A DNA stretch of 64,000 nt. It comes from Rhipicephalus microplus (taxonomy: Eukaryota > Arthropoda > Arachnida > Ixodida > Ixodidae). Positions within the stretch are counted from its first letter, which is position 1. Every line of letters begins with the position of its first letter. The stretch covers positions 6,850,001-6,914,000 of the forward strand of contig NC_134701.1 in NCBI RefSeq assembly GCF_043290135.1, written 5' to 3'. Made by a program: the position numbers and the translations under genes. This document shows positions 12,401-26,164 of the stretch, piece after piece. The notes beneath the pieces are model-generated. The model made no database searches. It was given only the letters and a program-made list of their open reading frames with translations, and had not been told where the DNA came from.

Positions 12401-15400
12401 TGATGCTGGTGAGAGTGGAGCACGACTGTCTCCGTGGCGCAATTGGCTAGCGCGATCGGCTGTTAACCGGAAGGTTGGAGGTACGAGCCCACCCGGTGGT
12501 GGTGCGGCGCTTTTTTTTCTTTGGGCTGATAGCTTTGAAGATATGTTCTGATGGTGGTGAGAGTGGAGCACGACTGTCTCCATGGCGCAATTGGCTATTC
12601 GATCGGCTGTTAACTGAAAGGTTTGAGGTTCGAGCCCTTCCGGAAGTGGTGTGTTGCTTTTTTTATTTTGGGCAGATAACTTTGAAGATATGTAATGATG
12701 GTGGTGAGAGTGGAGCACGTCTGTCTCCGTGGCGCAATTGGCTAGCGCGATCGGCTGTTAACCGAAAGGTTGGAGGTACGAGCCCACCCGGTGGTGGTGC
12801 GGCGCTTTTTTTTCTTTGGGCTGATAGCTTTGAAGATATGTTCTGATGGTGGTGAGAGTGGAGCACGACTGTCTCCATGGCGCAATTGGCTATTCGATCG
12901 GCTGTTAACTGAAAGGTTTGAGGTTCGAGCCCTTCCGGGAGTGGTGCGGCGCTTTTTTTTCTTTGGGCTGATAGCTTTGAACAAATGTTCTGTTGGTGGT
13001 GAGAGTTGAGCACGTCTGTCTCCGTGGCGCAATTGGCTAGCGCGGTCGGCTGTTAACCGAAAGGTTGGAGGTTCGAGCCCTCCCGGGAGTGGTGTGTTGC
13101 TTTTTTTATTTTTTGCTGATAGCTTTGAAAATATCTTTTGATGTAGGTGAGTGTGGAGCAGGACTGTCTCCGTGACGCAATTGGCTAGCTCGATCGGCTG
13201 TTAACCGAAAGGTTGGAGGTACAAGCCCACCCGGTGGAGGTGCGGCGCTTTTTTTTCTTTGGACTGGTAGCTTTGAAGATATGTCCTGATAGTGGTGAGA
13301 GTGGAGCACGACTGTCTCTGTGGCGCAATTGGCTAGCGCGATCGGCTGTTAACCGAAAGGTTGGAGGTACGAGCCCACCCGGTGGTGGTGCGGCGCTTTT
13401 TTTTCTTTGGGCTGATAGCTTTGAAGATATGTTCTGATGGTGGTGAGAGTGGAGCACGACTGTCTCCATGGCGCAATTGGCTATTCGATCGGCTGTTAAC
13501 TGAAAGGTTTGAGGTTCGAGCCCTTCCGGGAGTGGTGCGGCGCTTTTTTTCTTTGGGCTGATAGCTTTGAACAAATGTTCTGTTGGTGGTGAGAGTTGAG
13601 CACGTCTGTCTCCGTGGCGCAATTGGCTAGCGCGGTCGGCTGTTAACCGAAAGGTTGGAGGTTCGAGCCCTCCCGGGAGTGGTGTGTTGCTTTTTTTATT
13701 TTTTGGGCTGATAGCTTAGAAGATTTGTTCTGATGGTGGTGAGAGTGGAGCACGACTGTCTCCGTGGCGCAATTTGCTAGCGCGATCGGCTGTTAACCGA
13801 AAGGTTGGAGGTACGAGCCCACACGGTGGTGGTCCGGCACTTTTTTTTCTTTGGACTGATAGCTCTCAAGAAATGTTCTGACGGTGGTGAGAGTGGAGCA
13901 CGACTGTCTCCGTGGCGCAATTGGCTATGCGAAAGGCTGTTAACCGGAAGGTTTGAGGTTCGAGCCCTCCCGGGAGTGGTGTGTTGCTTTTTTTTGAGGC
14001 TGATAGCTTTGAAGATATGTTTTGATGGTGGTGAGAGTGGAGCAGGACTGTCTCCGTGGCGCAATAGGCTAGCGCGATCGGCTGTTAACCGAAAGTTTGG
14101 AGGTACGAGCCCACCCGGTGGTGGTGCGGCGCTTTTTTTCTTTGGGCTCATAGCTCTGAAGAAATGTTCTGACGGTGGTGAGAGTGGAGCACGACTGTCT
14201 CCGTGGCGCATTTGGCTAGCGCGATCGGCTGTTAACTAAAAGGTTGGAGGTACGAGCCCTCCCGGGAGTGGTGTGTTGCTTTTTTTTCTTTGGGCTGATA
14301 GCTTTGAAATTATGTTCTGATGGTGGTGAGTGTGGAGCAGGACTGTCTCCGTGAAGCAATTGGCTAGCGCGATCGGCTGTTAACCGAAAGGTTGGAGGTA
14401 CGAGCCCACCCGGTGCTGGTGCGGCGCTTTCTTTTCTTTGGGCTGATAGCTTTGAAGATATGTTCTGATGGTGGTGAGAGTGGAGCACGACTGTCCCCGT
14501 GGCGCAATAGGCTAGCGCGATCGGCTGTTAACCGAAAGGTTGGAGGTTTGAGCCCTCCCGGGAGTGGTGTGTTGCTTTTTTTTCTTTGGGCTGATAGTTT
14601 TGAAGATATGTTATCATGGTGGTGAGAGTGGAGCACGACTGTCTCCGTGGCGCTATTGGCTAGCGCGATCGGCTGTTAACCGAAAGGTTGGAGGTTCGAG
14701 CCCACCCGGTGGTGGTGCGGCGCTTTTTTTCTTTGGGCTGAAAGGTTTGAAGATGTGTTCTGATGGTGGTAAGAGTGGAGCACGACTGTCTCCGTGGCGC
14801 AATTGGCTAGCGCGATCGGCTGTTAACCAAAAGGTTGGAGGTTCGAGCCCTCCCGGGAGTGGTGTGTTGCTGTTTTTATTTTGGGCTGATAGCTTTGAAA
14901 ATATGTTCTGATGGTGGTGAGTGTGAAGCAGGACTGTCTCCGTGGCGCAATTGGCTAGCGCGATCGGCTCTATACCGAAAGGTTGGAGGTACGAGCCTAC
15001 CCGGTGGAGGTGCGGCGCTTTTTTTTCTTTGGGCTGATAGCTTTGAGGATATGTTCTGATGGTGGTGAGAGTGGAGCACGACTGTCTCCGTGGCGCAATC
15101 GGCTAACGCAATCGGCTGTTAACCGAAAGGTTGGAGGTACGAGCCCTCCCGGGAGTGGTGTGTTGCTTTTTTTATTTTGGGCTGATAGCTTTGAAGATAT
15201 GTTCTGATGGTGGTGAGAGTGGAGCACGACTTTCTCCGCGGCGCAATTCGCTAGCGCGATCGGCTGTTATCCGAAAGGTTGGAGGTACGAGCCCACCCGG
15301 TGGTGGTGCGGCGCTTTTTTTTCTTTGGGCTGATAGCTTTGAAGATATGTTCTGATGGTGGTGAGAGTGGAGCACGATTGTCTCCGTGGCGCAATTGGCC

Positions 15401-16527
15401 ATTCGATCGGCTGTTACCCGAAAGGTTGGAGGTACGAGCCCACCCGGTGGTGGTGCGGCGCTTTTTTTATTTCGGGCTGATAGCTATGAAGATATGTAAT
15501 GATGGTGGTGAGAGTGGAGCACGACTGTCTCTGTGGCGCAATTGGCTAGCGCGATCGGCGGTTAACCGATGGGTTGGAGGTTCGAGCCCTCCCGGGAGTG
15601 GTGTGTTGCTTTTTTTATTTTGGGCTGATAGCTTTGAAAGTATGTTCTGATGGTGGTGAGTGTGGAGGAGGACTGTCTCCGTGGCACAATTGGCGAGCGC
15701 GATCGGCTGTTAACCGAAAGGTTGGAGGTACGAGCCTACCCGGTGGAGGTGCGGCGCTTTTTTTTTCTTTGGGCTGATAGCTTTGAAGATATGTTCTGAT
15801 GGTTGTGAGAGTGGAGCACGACTGTCTCCGTGGCGCATTTGGCAAGCGCGATCGGCTGTTAACCGAGAGGTTGGAGGTTCGGGCTCACCTGGTGGTGGTG
15901 CGGCGCTTTTTTTTCTTTGGGCTGATAGCTTTGAAGATATGTTCTGATGGTGGTGAGAGTGGAGCACGACTGTCTCCGTGGCGCAATTGGCTAGCGCGAT
16001 CGGCTGTTAACCGAAAGGTTGGAGGTTCGAGTCCCGCGGGAGTGGTGTATTGCTTTTTTTTCTTTGGGCTGATAGCTTTGAAGATGTGTTCTGATGGTGG
16101 TAAGAGTAGAGCACGACTGTCTCCGTGGCGCAATTGGCTAGCGCTATCGGCTGTTAACCGAAAGGTTGGAGGTTCGGGCCCACCTGGTGGTGGTGCGGCG
16201 CTTTTTTTTCTTTGGGCTGATAGCTTTGAAGATATGTTCTTATGGTGGTGAGAGTGGAGCACGACTGTCTCCGTGGCGCAATTGGCTAGCGCGATCGGCT
16301 GTTAACCGAAAGGTTGAAGGTACGAGCCCACCCGGTGGTGGTGCGGCGCTTTTTTTTCTTTGGGCTGATAGCTTTGAAGATATGTTCTGATGGTTGTGAG
16401 AGTGGAGCACGACTGTCTCCGTGGCGCATTTGGCTAGCGCGATCGGCTGTTAACCGAAAGGTTGGAGGTACGAGCCCACCCGGTGGTGGTGCGGCGCTGT
16501 TATTTCTTCGGGCTGATAGCTTTGAAG

Positions 16528-18597
16528 ATATGTTCTGATGGTGGTGAGAGTGGAGCACGACTGTCTCCATGGCGCAATTGGCTATTCGATCGGCTGTTAA
16601 CTGAAAGGTTTGAGGTTCGAGCCCTTCCGGGAGTGTTGTGTTGCTTTTTTTATTTTGGGCTGATAGCTTTGAAGATATGTAATGATGGTGGTGAGAGTGG
16701 AGCACGACTGTCTCTGTGGCGCAATTGGCTAGCGCGATCGGCGGTTAACCGAAAGTTGGGAGGTTCGAGCCCTCCCGGGAGTGGTGTGTTGCTTTTTTTA
16801 TTTTGGGCTGATAGCTTTGAAAATATGTTCTGATGGTGGTGAGTGTGGAGCAGGACTGTCTCCGTGGCGCAATTGGCTAGCGCGATCGGCTGTTAACCGA
16901 AAGGTTGGAGGTACGAGCCTACCCGGTGGAGGGGCGGCGCTTTTTTTTCTTTGGGCTGATAGCTTTGAAGATATGTTCTGATGGTGGTGAGAGTGGAGCA
17001 CGACTGTCTCCGTGGCGCAATTGGCTAGCGCGATCGGCTGTTAACCGAGAGGTTGGAAGTTGGAGCCCACCCGGTGGTGGTGCGGCGATTTTTTTCCTTT
17101 TGGCTGATAGCTCTGAAGAAATGTTCTGACGGTGGTGAGAGTGGAGCACGACTGTCTCCATGGCGCAATTGGCTATGCGATCGGCTGTCAACTGAAAGGT
17201 TGGAGGTTCGAGTACCGCGGGAGTGGTGTATTGCTTTTTTTTTCTTTGGGCTGATAGCTTTGAAGATGTGTTCTGATGGTGGTAAGAGTGGAGCACGACT
17301 GTCTCCGTGGCGCAATTGGCTAACGCTATCGGCTGTTAACCGAAAGGTTGGAGGTTCGGGCCCACCTGGTGGTGGTGCGGCGCTTTTTTTTCTTTGGGCT
17401 GATAGCTTTGAAGATATGTTCTGATGGTGGTGAGAGCGGAGCACGACTGTCTCCTTGGCGCAATTGGCTAGCGCGATCGGCTGTTAACCGAAAGGTTTGA
17501 GGTACGAGCCCACCCGGTGGTGGTGCGGCGCTTTTTTTTTCTTTGGGCTGATAGCTTTGAAGATATGTTCTGATGGTGGTGAGAGTGGAGCAGGACTGTC
17601 TCCGTGGCGCAATCGGCTAACCCGATCGGCTGTTAACCGAAAGGTTGGAGGTACGAGCCCTCCCGGGAGTGGTGTCTTGCTTTTTTTATTTTGGGCTGAT
17701 AGCTTCGAAGATATGTTCTGATGGTGGTGAGAGTGTAGCACGACTGTCTCCGTGGCGCAATTTGCTAGCGCGATCGGCTGTTAACCGAAAGGTTGGAGGT
17801 ACGAGCCCACCTGGTGGTGGTGCGGCGCTTTTTTTTCTTTGGGCTGATAGCTTTGAAGATATGTTCTGATGGTGGTGAGAGTGGAGCACGACTGTCTCCA
17901 TGGCGCAATTGGATATTCGATCGGGCTGTTAACTGAAAGGTTTGAGGTTCGAGCCCTTCCGGGAGTGGTGTGTTGCTTTTTTTATTTTGGGCTGATAGCT
18001 TTGAAGATATGTAATGATGGTGGTGAGTGTGGAGCACGACTGTCTCCGTGGCGCAATTGGCTAGCGCGATCGGCTGTAAACCGAAAGGTTGGAGGTACGA
18101 GCCTACTCGGTGGAGGTGCGGCGCTTTTTTTTCTTTGGGCTGATAGCTTTGAAGATATGTCCTGATGGTGGTGAGAGTGGAGCAGGACTGTCTCTGTGGC
18201 GCAATCGGCTAACGCGATCGGCTGTTAACCGAAAGGTTGGAGGTACGAGCCCTCCCGGGAGTGGTGTGTTGCTTGTTTTATTTTGGGCTGATAGCTTTGA
18301 AGATATGTTCTGATGGTGGTGAGAGTGGAGCACGACTGTCTCCGTGGCGCAATTGGCTAGCGCGATCGGCTGTTAACCGAAAGGTTGGAGGTACGGGCCC
18401 ACCCGGTGGTGGTGCGGCGCTTTTTTTTCTTTGGGCTGATAGCTTTGAAGATATGTTCTGATGGTGGTGAGAGTAGAGCACGACTGTCACCATGGCGCAA
18501 TGGGCTATTCAATCGGCTGTTAACTGAAAGGTTTGAGTTTCGAGCCCTTGCGCGAGTGGTGTGTTGCTTTTTTTATTTTGGGCTGATAGCTTTGAAG
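16528..18597 (+). repeat. 2.07-kb duplication in second ~11-kb block, copy A
   Basis: Counterpart of 5310-7378 (offset about 11,218), followed by its own tandem copy 2,069-2,070 bp on. The 2.07-kb duplication therefore predates the ~11-kb duplication. Confidence 0.78.
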
Positions 18598-20667
18598 ATA
18601 TGTTCTGATGGTGGTGAGAGTAGAGCACGACTGTCTCCATGGCGCAATTGGCTATTCGATCGGCTGTTAACTGAAAGGTTTGAGGTTCGAGCCCTTCCGG
18701 GAGTGTTGTGTTGCTTTTTTTATTTTGGGCTGATAGCTTTGAAGATATGTAATGATGGTGGTGAGAGTGGAGCACGACTGCCTCTGTGGCGCAATTGGCT
18801 AGCGCGATCGGCGGTTAACCGAAAGGTGGGAGGTTCGAGCCCTCCCGGGAGTGGTGTGTTGCTTTTTTTATTTTGGGCTGATAGCTTTGAAAATATGTTC
18901 TGATGGTGGTGAGTGTGGAGCAGGACTGTCTCCGTGGCGCAATTGGCTAGCGCGATCGGCTGTTAACCGAAAGGTTGGAGGTACGAGCCTACCCGGTGGA
19001 GGGGCGGCGCTTTTTTTTCTTTGGGCTGATAGCTTTGAAGATATGTTCTGATGGTGGTGAGAGTGGAGCACGACTGTCTCCGTGGCGCAATTGGCTAGCG
19101 CGATCGGCTGTTAACCGAGAGGTTGGAAGTTGGAGCCCACCCGGTGGTGGTGCGGCGATTTTTTTCCTTTTGGCTGATAGCTCTGAAGAAATGTTCTGAC
19201 GGTGGTGAGAGTGGAGCACGACTGTCTCCATGGCGCAATTGGCTATGCGATCGGCTGTCAACTGAAAGGTTGGAAGTTCGAGTACCGCGGGAGTGGTGTA
19301 TTGCTTTTTTTTTCTTTGGGCTGATAGCTTTGAAGATGTGTTCTGATGGTGGTAAGAGTGGAGCACGACTGTCTCCGTGGCGCAATTGGCTAACGCTATC
19401 GGCTGTTAACCGAAAGGTTGGAGGTTCGGGCCCACCTGGTGGTGGTGCGGCGCTTTTTTTTCTTTGGGCTGATAGCTTTGAAGATATGTTCTGATGGTGG
19501 TGAGAGCGGAGCACGACTGTCTCCTTGGCGCAATTGGCTAGCGCGATCGGCTGTTAACCGAAAGGTTTGAGGTACGAGCCCACCCGGTGGTGGTGCGGCG
19601 CTTTTTTTTCTTTGGGCTGATAGCTTTGAAGATATGTTCTGATGGTGGTGAGAGTGGAGCAGGACTGTCTCCGTGGCGCAATCGGCTAACCCGATCGGCT
19701 GTTAACCGAAAGGTTGGAGGTACGAGCCCTCCCGGGAGTGGTGTGTTGCTTTTTTTATTTTGGGCTGATAGCTTCGAAGATATGTTCTGATGGTGGTGAG
19801 AGTGTAGCACGACTGTCTCCGTGGCGCAATTTGCTAGCGCGATCGGCTGTTAACCGAAAGGTTGGAGGTACGAGCCCACCTGGTGGTGGTGCGGCGCTTT
19901 TTTTTCTTTGGGCTGATAGCTTTGAAGATATGTTCTGATGGTGGTGAGAGTGGAGCACGACTGTCTCCATGGCGCAATTGGATATTCGATCGGGCTGTTA
20001 ACTGAAAGGTTTGAGGTTCGAGCCCTTCCGGGAGTGGTGTGTTGCTTTTTTTATTTTGGGCTGATAGCTTTGAAGTTATGTAATGATGGTGGTGAGTGTG
20101 GAGCACGACTGTCTCCGTGGCGCAATTGGCTAGCGCGATCGGCTGTAAACCGAAAGGTTGGAGGTACGAGCCTACTCGGTGGAGGTGCGGCGCTTTTTTT
20201 TCTTTGGGCTGATAGCTTTGAAGATATGTCCTGATGGTGGTGAGAGTGGAGCAGGACTGTCTCTGTGGCGCAATCGGCTAACGCGATCGGCTGTTAACCG
20301 AAAGGTTGGAGGTACGAGCCCTCCCGGGAGTGGTGTGTTGCTTGTTTTATTTTGGGCTGATAGCTTTGAAGATATGTTCTGATGGTGGTGAGAGTGGAGC
20401 ACGACTGTCTCCGTGGCGCAATTGGCTAGCGCGATCGGCTGTTAACTGAAAGGTTGGAGGTACGAGCCCACCCGGTGGTGGTGCGGCGCTTTTTTTTCTT
20501 TGGGCTGATAGCTTTGAAGATATGTTCTGATGGTGGTGAGAGTAGAGCACGACTGTCACCATGGCGCAATGGGCTATTCAATCGGCTGTTAACTGAAAGG
20601 TTTGAGTTTCGAGCCCTTGCGCGAGTGGTGTGTTGCTTTTCTTATTTTGGGCTGATAGCTTTGAAGA
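18598..20667 (+). repeat. 2.07-kb duplication in second ~11-kb block, copy B
   Basis: Counterpart of 7379-9447. It shares the copy-B variant GAAGTTATG (near 20073), so copy B is more like copy B of the other block than like its own neighbour. Confidence 0.78.
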
Positions 20668-23600
20668 TATGTAATGATGGTGGTGAGAGTGGAGCACGAC
20701 TGTCTCCGTGGCGCAATTGGCTAGCGCGATCGGCTGTTAACCGAAAGGTTGGAGGTACGAGCCCACCCGGTGGTGGTGCGGCGCTTTTTTTTCTTTGGGC
20801 TGATAGCTTTGAAGATATGTTCTGATGGTGGTGAGAGTGGAGCACGACTGTCTCCATGGCGCAATTGGCTATTCGATCGGCTGTTAACTGAAAGAATTGA
20901 GGTTCGAGCCCTTCCGGGAGTGGTGCGGCGCTTTTTTTTCTTTGGGCTGATAGCTTTGAAGATATGTCCTGATGGTGGTGAGAGTGGAGCAGAACTGTCT
21001 CTGTGGCGCAATCGGCTAACGCGATCGGCTGTTAACCGAAAGGTTGGAGGTACGAGCCCTCCCGGGAGTGGTGTGTTGCTTGTTTTATTTTGGGCTGATA
21101 GCTTTGAAGATATGTTCTGATGGTGGTGAGAGTGGAGCACGACTGTCTCCGTGGCGCAATTGGCTAGCGCGATCGGCTGTTAACCGAAAGGTTGGAGGTA
21201 CGAGCCCACCCGGTGGTGGTGCGGCGCTTTTTTTTCTTTGGGCTGATAGCTTTGAAGATATGTTCTGATGGTGGTGAGAGTAGAGCACGACTGTCTCCAT
21301 GGCGCAATGGTCTATTCAATCGGCTGTTAACTGAAAGGTTTGAGTTTCGAGCCCTTGCGCGAGTGGTGTGTTGCTTTTTTTATTTTGGGCTGATAGCTTT
21401 GAAGATATGTAATGATGGTGGTGAGAGTGGAGCACGACTGTCTCCGTGGCGCAATTGGCTAGCGCGATCGGCTGTTAACCGAAAGGTTGGAGGTACGAGC
21501 CCACCCGGTGGTGGTGCGGCGCTTTTTTTTCTTTGGGCTGATAGCTTTGAAGATATGTTCTGATGGTGGTGAGAGTGGAGCACGACTGTCTCCATGGCGC
21601 AATTGGCTATTCGATCGGCTGTTAACTGAACGAATTGAGGTTCGAGCCCTTCCGGGAGTGGTGCGGCGCTTTTTTTTCTTTGGGCTGATAGCTTTGAAGA
21701 AATGTTCTGATGGTGGTGAGAGTTGAGCACGTCTGTCTCCGTGGCGCAATTGGCTAGCGCGGTCGGCTGTTAACCGAAAGGTTGGAGGTTCGAACCCTCC
21801 CGGGAGTGGTGTGTTGCTTTTTTTATTTTTTGCTGATAGCTTTGAAAATATGTTTTGATGGTGGTGAGTGTGGAGCAGGACTGTCTCCGTGACGCAATTG
21901 GCTAGCTCGATCGGCTGTTAACCGAAAGGTTGGAGGTACGAGCCCACCCGGTGGAGGTGCGGCGCTTTTTTTTTTGGACTGATAGCTTTGAAGATATGTC
22001 CTGATGGTGGTGAGAGTGGAGCACGACTGTCTCCGTGGCGCAATTGGCTAGCGCGATCGACTGTTAACCGAGAGGTTGGAGGTTCGAGTCCACACTGTGG
22101 TGGTCCGGCACTTTTTTTTTCTTTGGACTGATAGCTCTGAAGAAATGTTCTGACGGTGGTGAGAGTGGAGCACGACTGTCTCCGTGGCGAAAATTGGCTA
22201 TGCGAAAGGCTGTTAACCGGAAGGTTGGAGGTTCGAGCCCTCCCGGGAGTGGTGTGTTGCTCTTTTTTCTTTGGGCTGATAGCTTTGAAGATATGTTCTG
22301 ATGGTGGTGAGAGTGGAGCAGGACTGTCTCCGTGGCGCAATTGGCAAGCGCGATCGGCTGTTAACCGAAAGGTTGGAGGTACGAGCCCACCCGGTGGTGG
22401 TGCGGCGCTTTTTTTCTTTGGGCTGATAGCTCTGGAGAAATGTTCTGACGGTGGTGAGAGTGGAGCACGACTGTCTCCGTGGCGCATTTGGCTAGCGCGA
22501 TCGGCTGTTAACCGAAAGGTTGGAGGTACGAGCCCTCCCGGGAGTGGTGTGTTGCTTTTTTTATTTCGGCCTGAAAGCTATGAAGATATGTTCTGATGCT
22601 GGTGAGAGTGGAGCCCGACTCTCCGTGGCGCAATCGGCTAGCGCGATCGGCTGTTAACCGAAAGGTTGGAGGTACGAGCCCACGCAGTGGTGGTGCGGCG
22701 CCTTTTTTTTCTTTGGGCTGATAGCTTTGAAGATATGTTCTGATGGTGGTGAGAGTGGAGCACGACTGTCTCCGTGGCGCAATAGGCTATTCGATCGGCT
22801 GTTAACTGAAAGGTTGGATGTTCGAGCCCTCCCGGGAGTAGTGTGTTGCTTTTTTTTCTTTGGGCTGATAGCTTCGAAGATATGTTCTGATGGTGGTGAG
22901 AGTGGAGCAGGACTTTCTCCGTGGCGCAATTGGCTGCCGCGATCGGCTGTTAACCGAAAGGTTGGAGGTGCGAGCCTACCCGGTGGAGGTGCGGCGCTTT
23001 TTTTCTTTGGGCTGATAGCTTTGAAGATATGTTCTGATGGTGGTGAGAGTGGAGCACGACTGTCTCCGTGGCGCAATCGGCTAACGCGATCGGCTGTTAA
23101 CCGAAAGGTTGGAGGTACGAGCCCTCCCGGGAGTGGTGTGTAGCTTTTCTTATTTTGGGCTGATAGCTTTGAAGATATGTTCTGATGGTGGTGAGAGTGG
23201 AGCACGACTGTCTCCGTGGCGCAATTGGCTAGCGCGATCGGCTGTTAACCGAAAGGTTGGAGGTACGAGCCCACCCGGTGGTGGTGCGGCGCTTTTTTTT
23301 CTTTGGGCTGATAGCTTTGAAGATATGTTCTGATGGTGGTGAGAGTGGAGCACGACTGTCTCCATGGCGCAATTGGCTATTCGATCGGCTGTTAACTGAA
23401 AGGTTTGAGGTTCGAGCCCTTCCGGGAGTGTTGTGTTGCTTTTTTTATTTTGGGCGGATAGCTTTGAAGATATGTAATGATGGTGGTGAGAGTGGAGCAC
23501 GAATGTCTCTGTGGCGCAATTGGCTCGCGCGATCGGCGGTTAACCGAAAGGTTGGAGGTGCGAGCCCTCCCGGGAGTGGTGCGTTGCTTTTTTTATTTTG

Positions 23601-24844
23601 GGCTGATAGCTTTGGAAATATGTTCTGATGGTGGTGAGTGTGGAGCAGGACTGTCTCCGTGGCGCAATTGGCTAGCGCGATCGGCTGTAAACCGAAAGGT
23701 TGGAGGTACGAGCCTACTCAGTGGAGGTGCGGCGCTTTTTTTTCTTTGGGCTGATAGCTTTGAAGATATGTTCTGATGGTGGTGAGAGTGGAGCACGACT
23801 GTCTCCGTGGCGCAATTGGCTAGCGCGATCGGCTGTTAACCGAGAGGTTGGAAGTTGGAGCCCACCCGGTGGTGGTGCGGCGATTTTTTTCCTTTTGGCT
23901 GATAGCTCTGAAGAAATGTTCTGACGGTGGTGAGAGTGGAGCACGACTGTCTCCATGGCGCAATTGGCTATGCGATCGGCTGTCAACTGAAAGGTTGGAG
24001 GTTCGAGTACTGCGGGAGTGGTGTATTGCTTTTTTTTTTCTTTGGGCTGATAGCTTTGAAGATGTGTTCTGATGGTGGTAAGAGTGGAGCACGACTGTCT
24101 CCGTGGCGCAATTGGCTAGCGCTATCGGCTGTTAACCGAAAGGTTGGAGGTTTCGGGCCCACCTGGTGGTGGTGCGGCGCTTTTTTTTCTTTGGGCTGAT
24201 AGCTTTGAAGATATGTTCTGATGGTGGTGAGAGTGGAGCACGACTGTCTCCGTGGCGCAATTGGCTAGCGCGATCGGCTGTTAACCAAAAGGTTGGAGGT
24301 ACGAGCCCACCCTGTGGTGGTGCGGCGCTTTTTTTTCTTTGGGCTGATAGCTTTGAAGATATGTTCTGATGGTGGTGAGAGTGGAGCAGGACTGTCTCCG
24401 TGGCGCAATCGGCTAACGCGATCGGCTGTTAACCGAAAGGTTGGAGGTACGAGCCCTCCCGGGAGTGGTGTGTTGCTTTTTTATTTTGGGCTGATAGCTT
24501 CGAAGATATGTTCTGATGGTGGTGAGAGTGTAGCACGACTGTCTCCGTGGCGCACTTTGCTAGCGCGATCGGCTGTTAACCGAAAGGTTGGAGGTACGAG
24601 CCCACCTGGTGGTGGTGCGGCGCTTTTTTTTTCTTTGGGCTGATAGCTTTGAAGATATGTTCTGATGGTGGTGAGAGTGGAGCACGACTGTCTCCATGGC
24701 GCAATTGGCTATTCGATCGGGCTGTTAACTGAAAGGTTTGAGGTTCGAGCCCTTCCGGGAGTGGTGTGTTGCTTTTTTTATTTTGGGCTGATAGCTTTGA
24801 AGATATGTAATGATGGTGGTGAGTGTGGAGCACGACTGTCTCCG

Positions 24845-24856
24845 TGGCGCAATTGG
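24845..24856 (+). promoter_or_regulatory. Pol III A box (internal promoter) of a representative unit
   Basis: TGGCGCAATTGG fits the tRNA A-box pattern TGGCnnAnnGG, at tRNA positions 8-19. Most units carry it unchanged or with TCGG in place of TTGG. Confidence 0.65.
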
Positions 24857-24889
24857 CTAGCGCGATCGGCTGTTAACCGAAAGGTTGGA

Positions 24890-24900
24890 GGTTCGAGCCC
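24890..24900 (+). promoter_or_regulatory. Pol III B box (internal promoter) of a representative unit
   Basis: GGTTCGAGCCC matches the B-box consensus GGTTCGAnnCC. Many other units have GGTACGAGCCC, which alters the invariant TTC. Confidence 0.65.
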
Positions 24901-24920
24901 TCCCGGGAGTGGTGTGTTGC

Positions 24921-24927
24921 TTTTTTT
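24921..24927 (+). terminator. Pol III-type T-run terminator of a representative unit
   Basis: T7 lies 10 nt after the tRNA-like 3' end. Nearly every unit has such a run: T7 then ATTTTGGG in the GGGAGTG form, T7-T9 then CTTTGGG in the GGTGGTG form. Confidence 0.65.
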
Positions 24928-26016
24928 ATTTTGGGCTGATAGCTTTGAAAATATGTTCTGATGGTGGTGAGTGTGGAGCAGGACTGTCTCCGTGGCGCAA
25001 TTGGCTAGCGCGATCGGCTGTAAACCGAAAGGTTGGAGGTACGAGCCCACCCGGTGGTGGTGCGGCGCTTTTTTTCTTTGGGCTGATAGCTCTGAAGAAA
25101 TGTTCTGACGGTGGTGAGAGTGGAGCACGACTGTCTCCGTGGCGCATTTGGCTAGCGCGATCGGCTGTTAACCGAAAGGTTGGAGGTACGAGCCCTCCCG
25201 GGAGTGGTGTGTTGCTTTTTTTATTTCGGCCTGAAAGCTATGAAGATATGTTCTGATGCTGGTGAGAGTGGAGCCCGACTCTCCGTGGCGCAATCTGCTA
25301 GCGCGATCGGCTGTTAACCGAAAGGTTGGAGGTACGAGCCCACCCGGTGGTGGTGCGGCGCTTTTTTTTCTTTGGGCTGATAGCTTTGAAGATATGTTCT
25401 GATGGTGGTGAGAGTGGAGCAGGACTGTCTTCGTGGCGCAATTGGCTATGCGATCGGCTGTTAACTGAAAGGTTGGAGGTTCGAGCCCTCCCGGGAGTGG
25501 TGTGTTGCTTTTTTTTCTTTGGGCTGATAGCTTTGAAGATATGTTCTGATGGTGGTGAGAGTGGAGCAGGACTGTCTCCGTCGCGCAATTGGCTAGCGCG
25601 ATCGGCTGTTAACCGAAAGGTTGGAGGTACGAGCCCACCCGGTGGTGGTGCGGCGCTTTTTTTTCTTTGGGCTAATAGCTTTGAAGATATGTTCTGATGG
25701 TGGTGAGAGTGGAGGACGACTGTCTCCATGGCGCAATTGGCTATTCGATCGGCTGTTAACTGAAAGAATTGAGGTTCGAGCCCTTCCGGGAGTGGTGCGG
25801 CGCTTTTTTTTCTTTGGGCTGATAGCTCTGAAGAAATCTTCTGACGGTGGTGAGAGTGAAGCACGACTGTCTTCGTGGCGCAATTGGCTATGCGATCGGG
25901 CTGTTAACTGAAAGGTTTGAGGTTCGAGCCCTTCCGGGAGTGGTGTGTTGCTTTTTTTATTTTGGGCTGATAGCTTTGAAGATATGTAATGATGGTGGTG
26001 AGTGTGGAGCACGACT

Positions 26017-26090
26017 GTCTCCGTGGCGCAATTGGCTAGCGCGATCGGCTGTTAACCGAAAGGTTGGAGGTTCGAGCCCTCCCGGGAGTG
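26017..26090 (+). tRNA. tRNA-Asn(GTT)-like unit
   Basis: Same sequence as the 24838 unit, with intact boxes. It precedes a GTA-anticodon unit. Confidence 0.58.
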
Positions 26091-26164
26091 GTGTGTTGCT
26101 TTTTTTATTTTGGGCTGATAGCTTTGAAAATATGTTCTGATGGTGGTGAGTGTGGAGCAGGACT

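Larger units (their letters stand above)
10476..21750 (+). repeat. Higher-order repeat, ~11-kb block, copy 2
   Basis: Tandem copy of 1-10475 with the same series of subfamily variants. The unit group 12978-13560 also copies the start of the window (offset 12,977). Similarity fades after about 21950. Confidence 0.85.
24838..24911 (+). tRNA. tRNA-Asn(GTT)-like unit, consensus with intact B box
   Basis: Good example of the GGGAGTG-ended form: D stem GCGC/GCGC, anticodon 24872-24874, T stem GGAGG/CCTCC fully paired around TTCGAGC. Acceptor pairs 5-68, 6-67 and 7-66 are Watson-Crick and the outer four are wobble or mismatched. A27-A43 does not pair. Function as a charged tRNA is doubtful. Confidence 0.6.

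Noticed and set aside
24838..24911. Calling the units ordinary functional tRNA-Asn genes
   Set aside because: Even the best units have only three sound acceptor pairs plus an A27-A43 mismatch, so I kept moderate confidence and the label tRNA-like.
24921..24927. Poly(A) tails of reverse-strand insertions at each T-run
   Set aside because: The T-runs sit at a fixed distance after each tRNA-like body and are part of the repeat unit, as expected for Pol III terminators.
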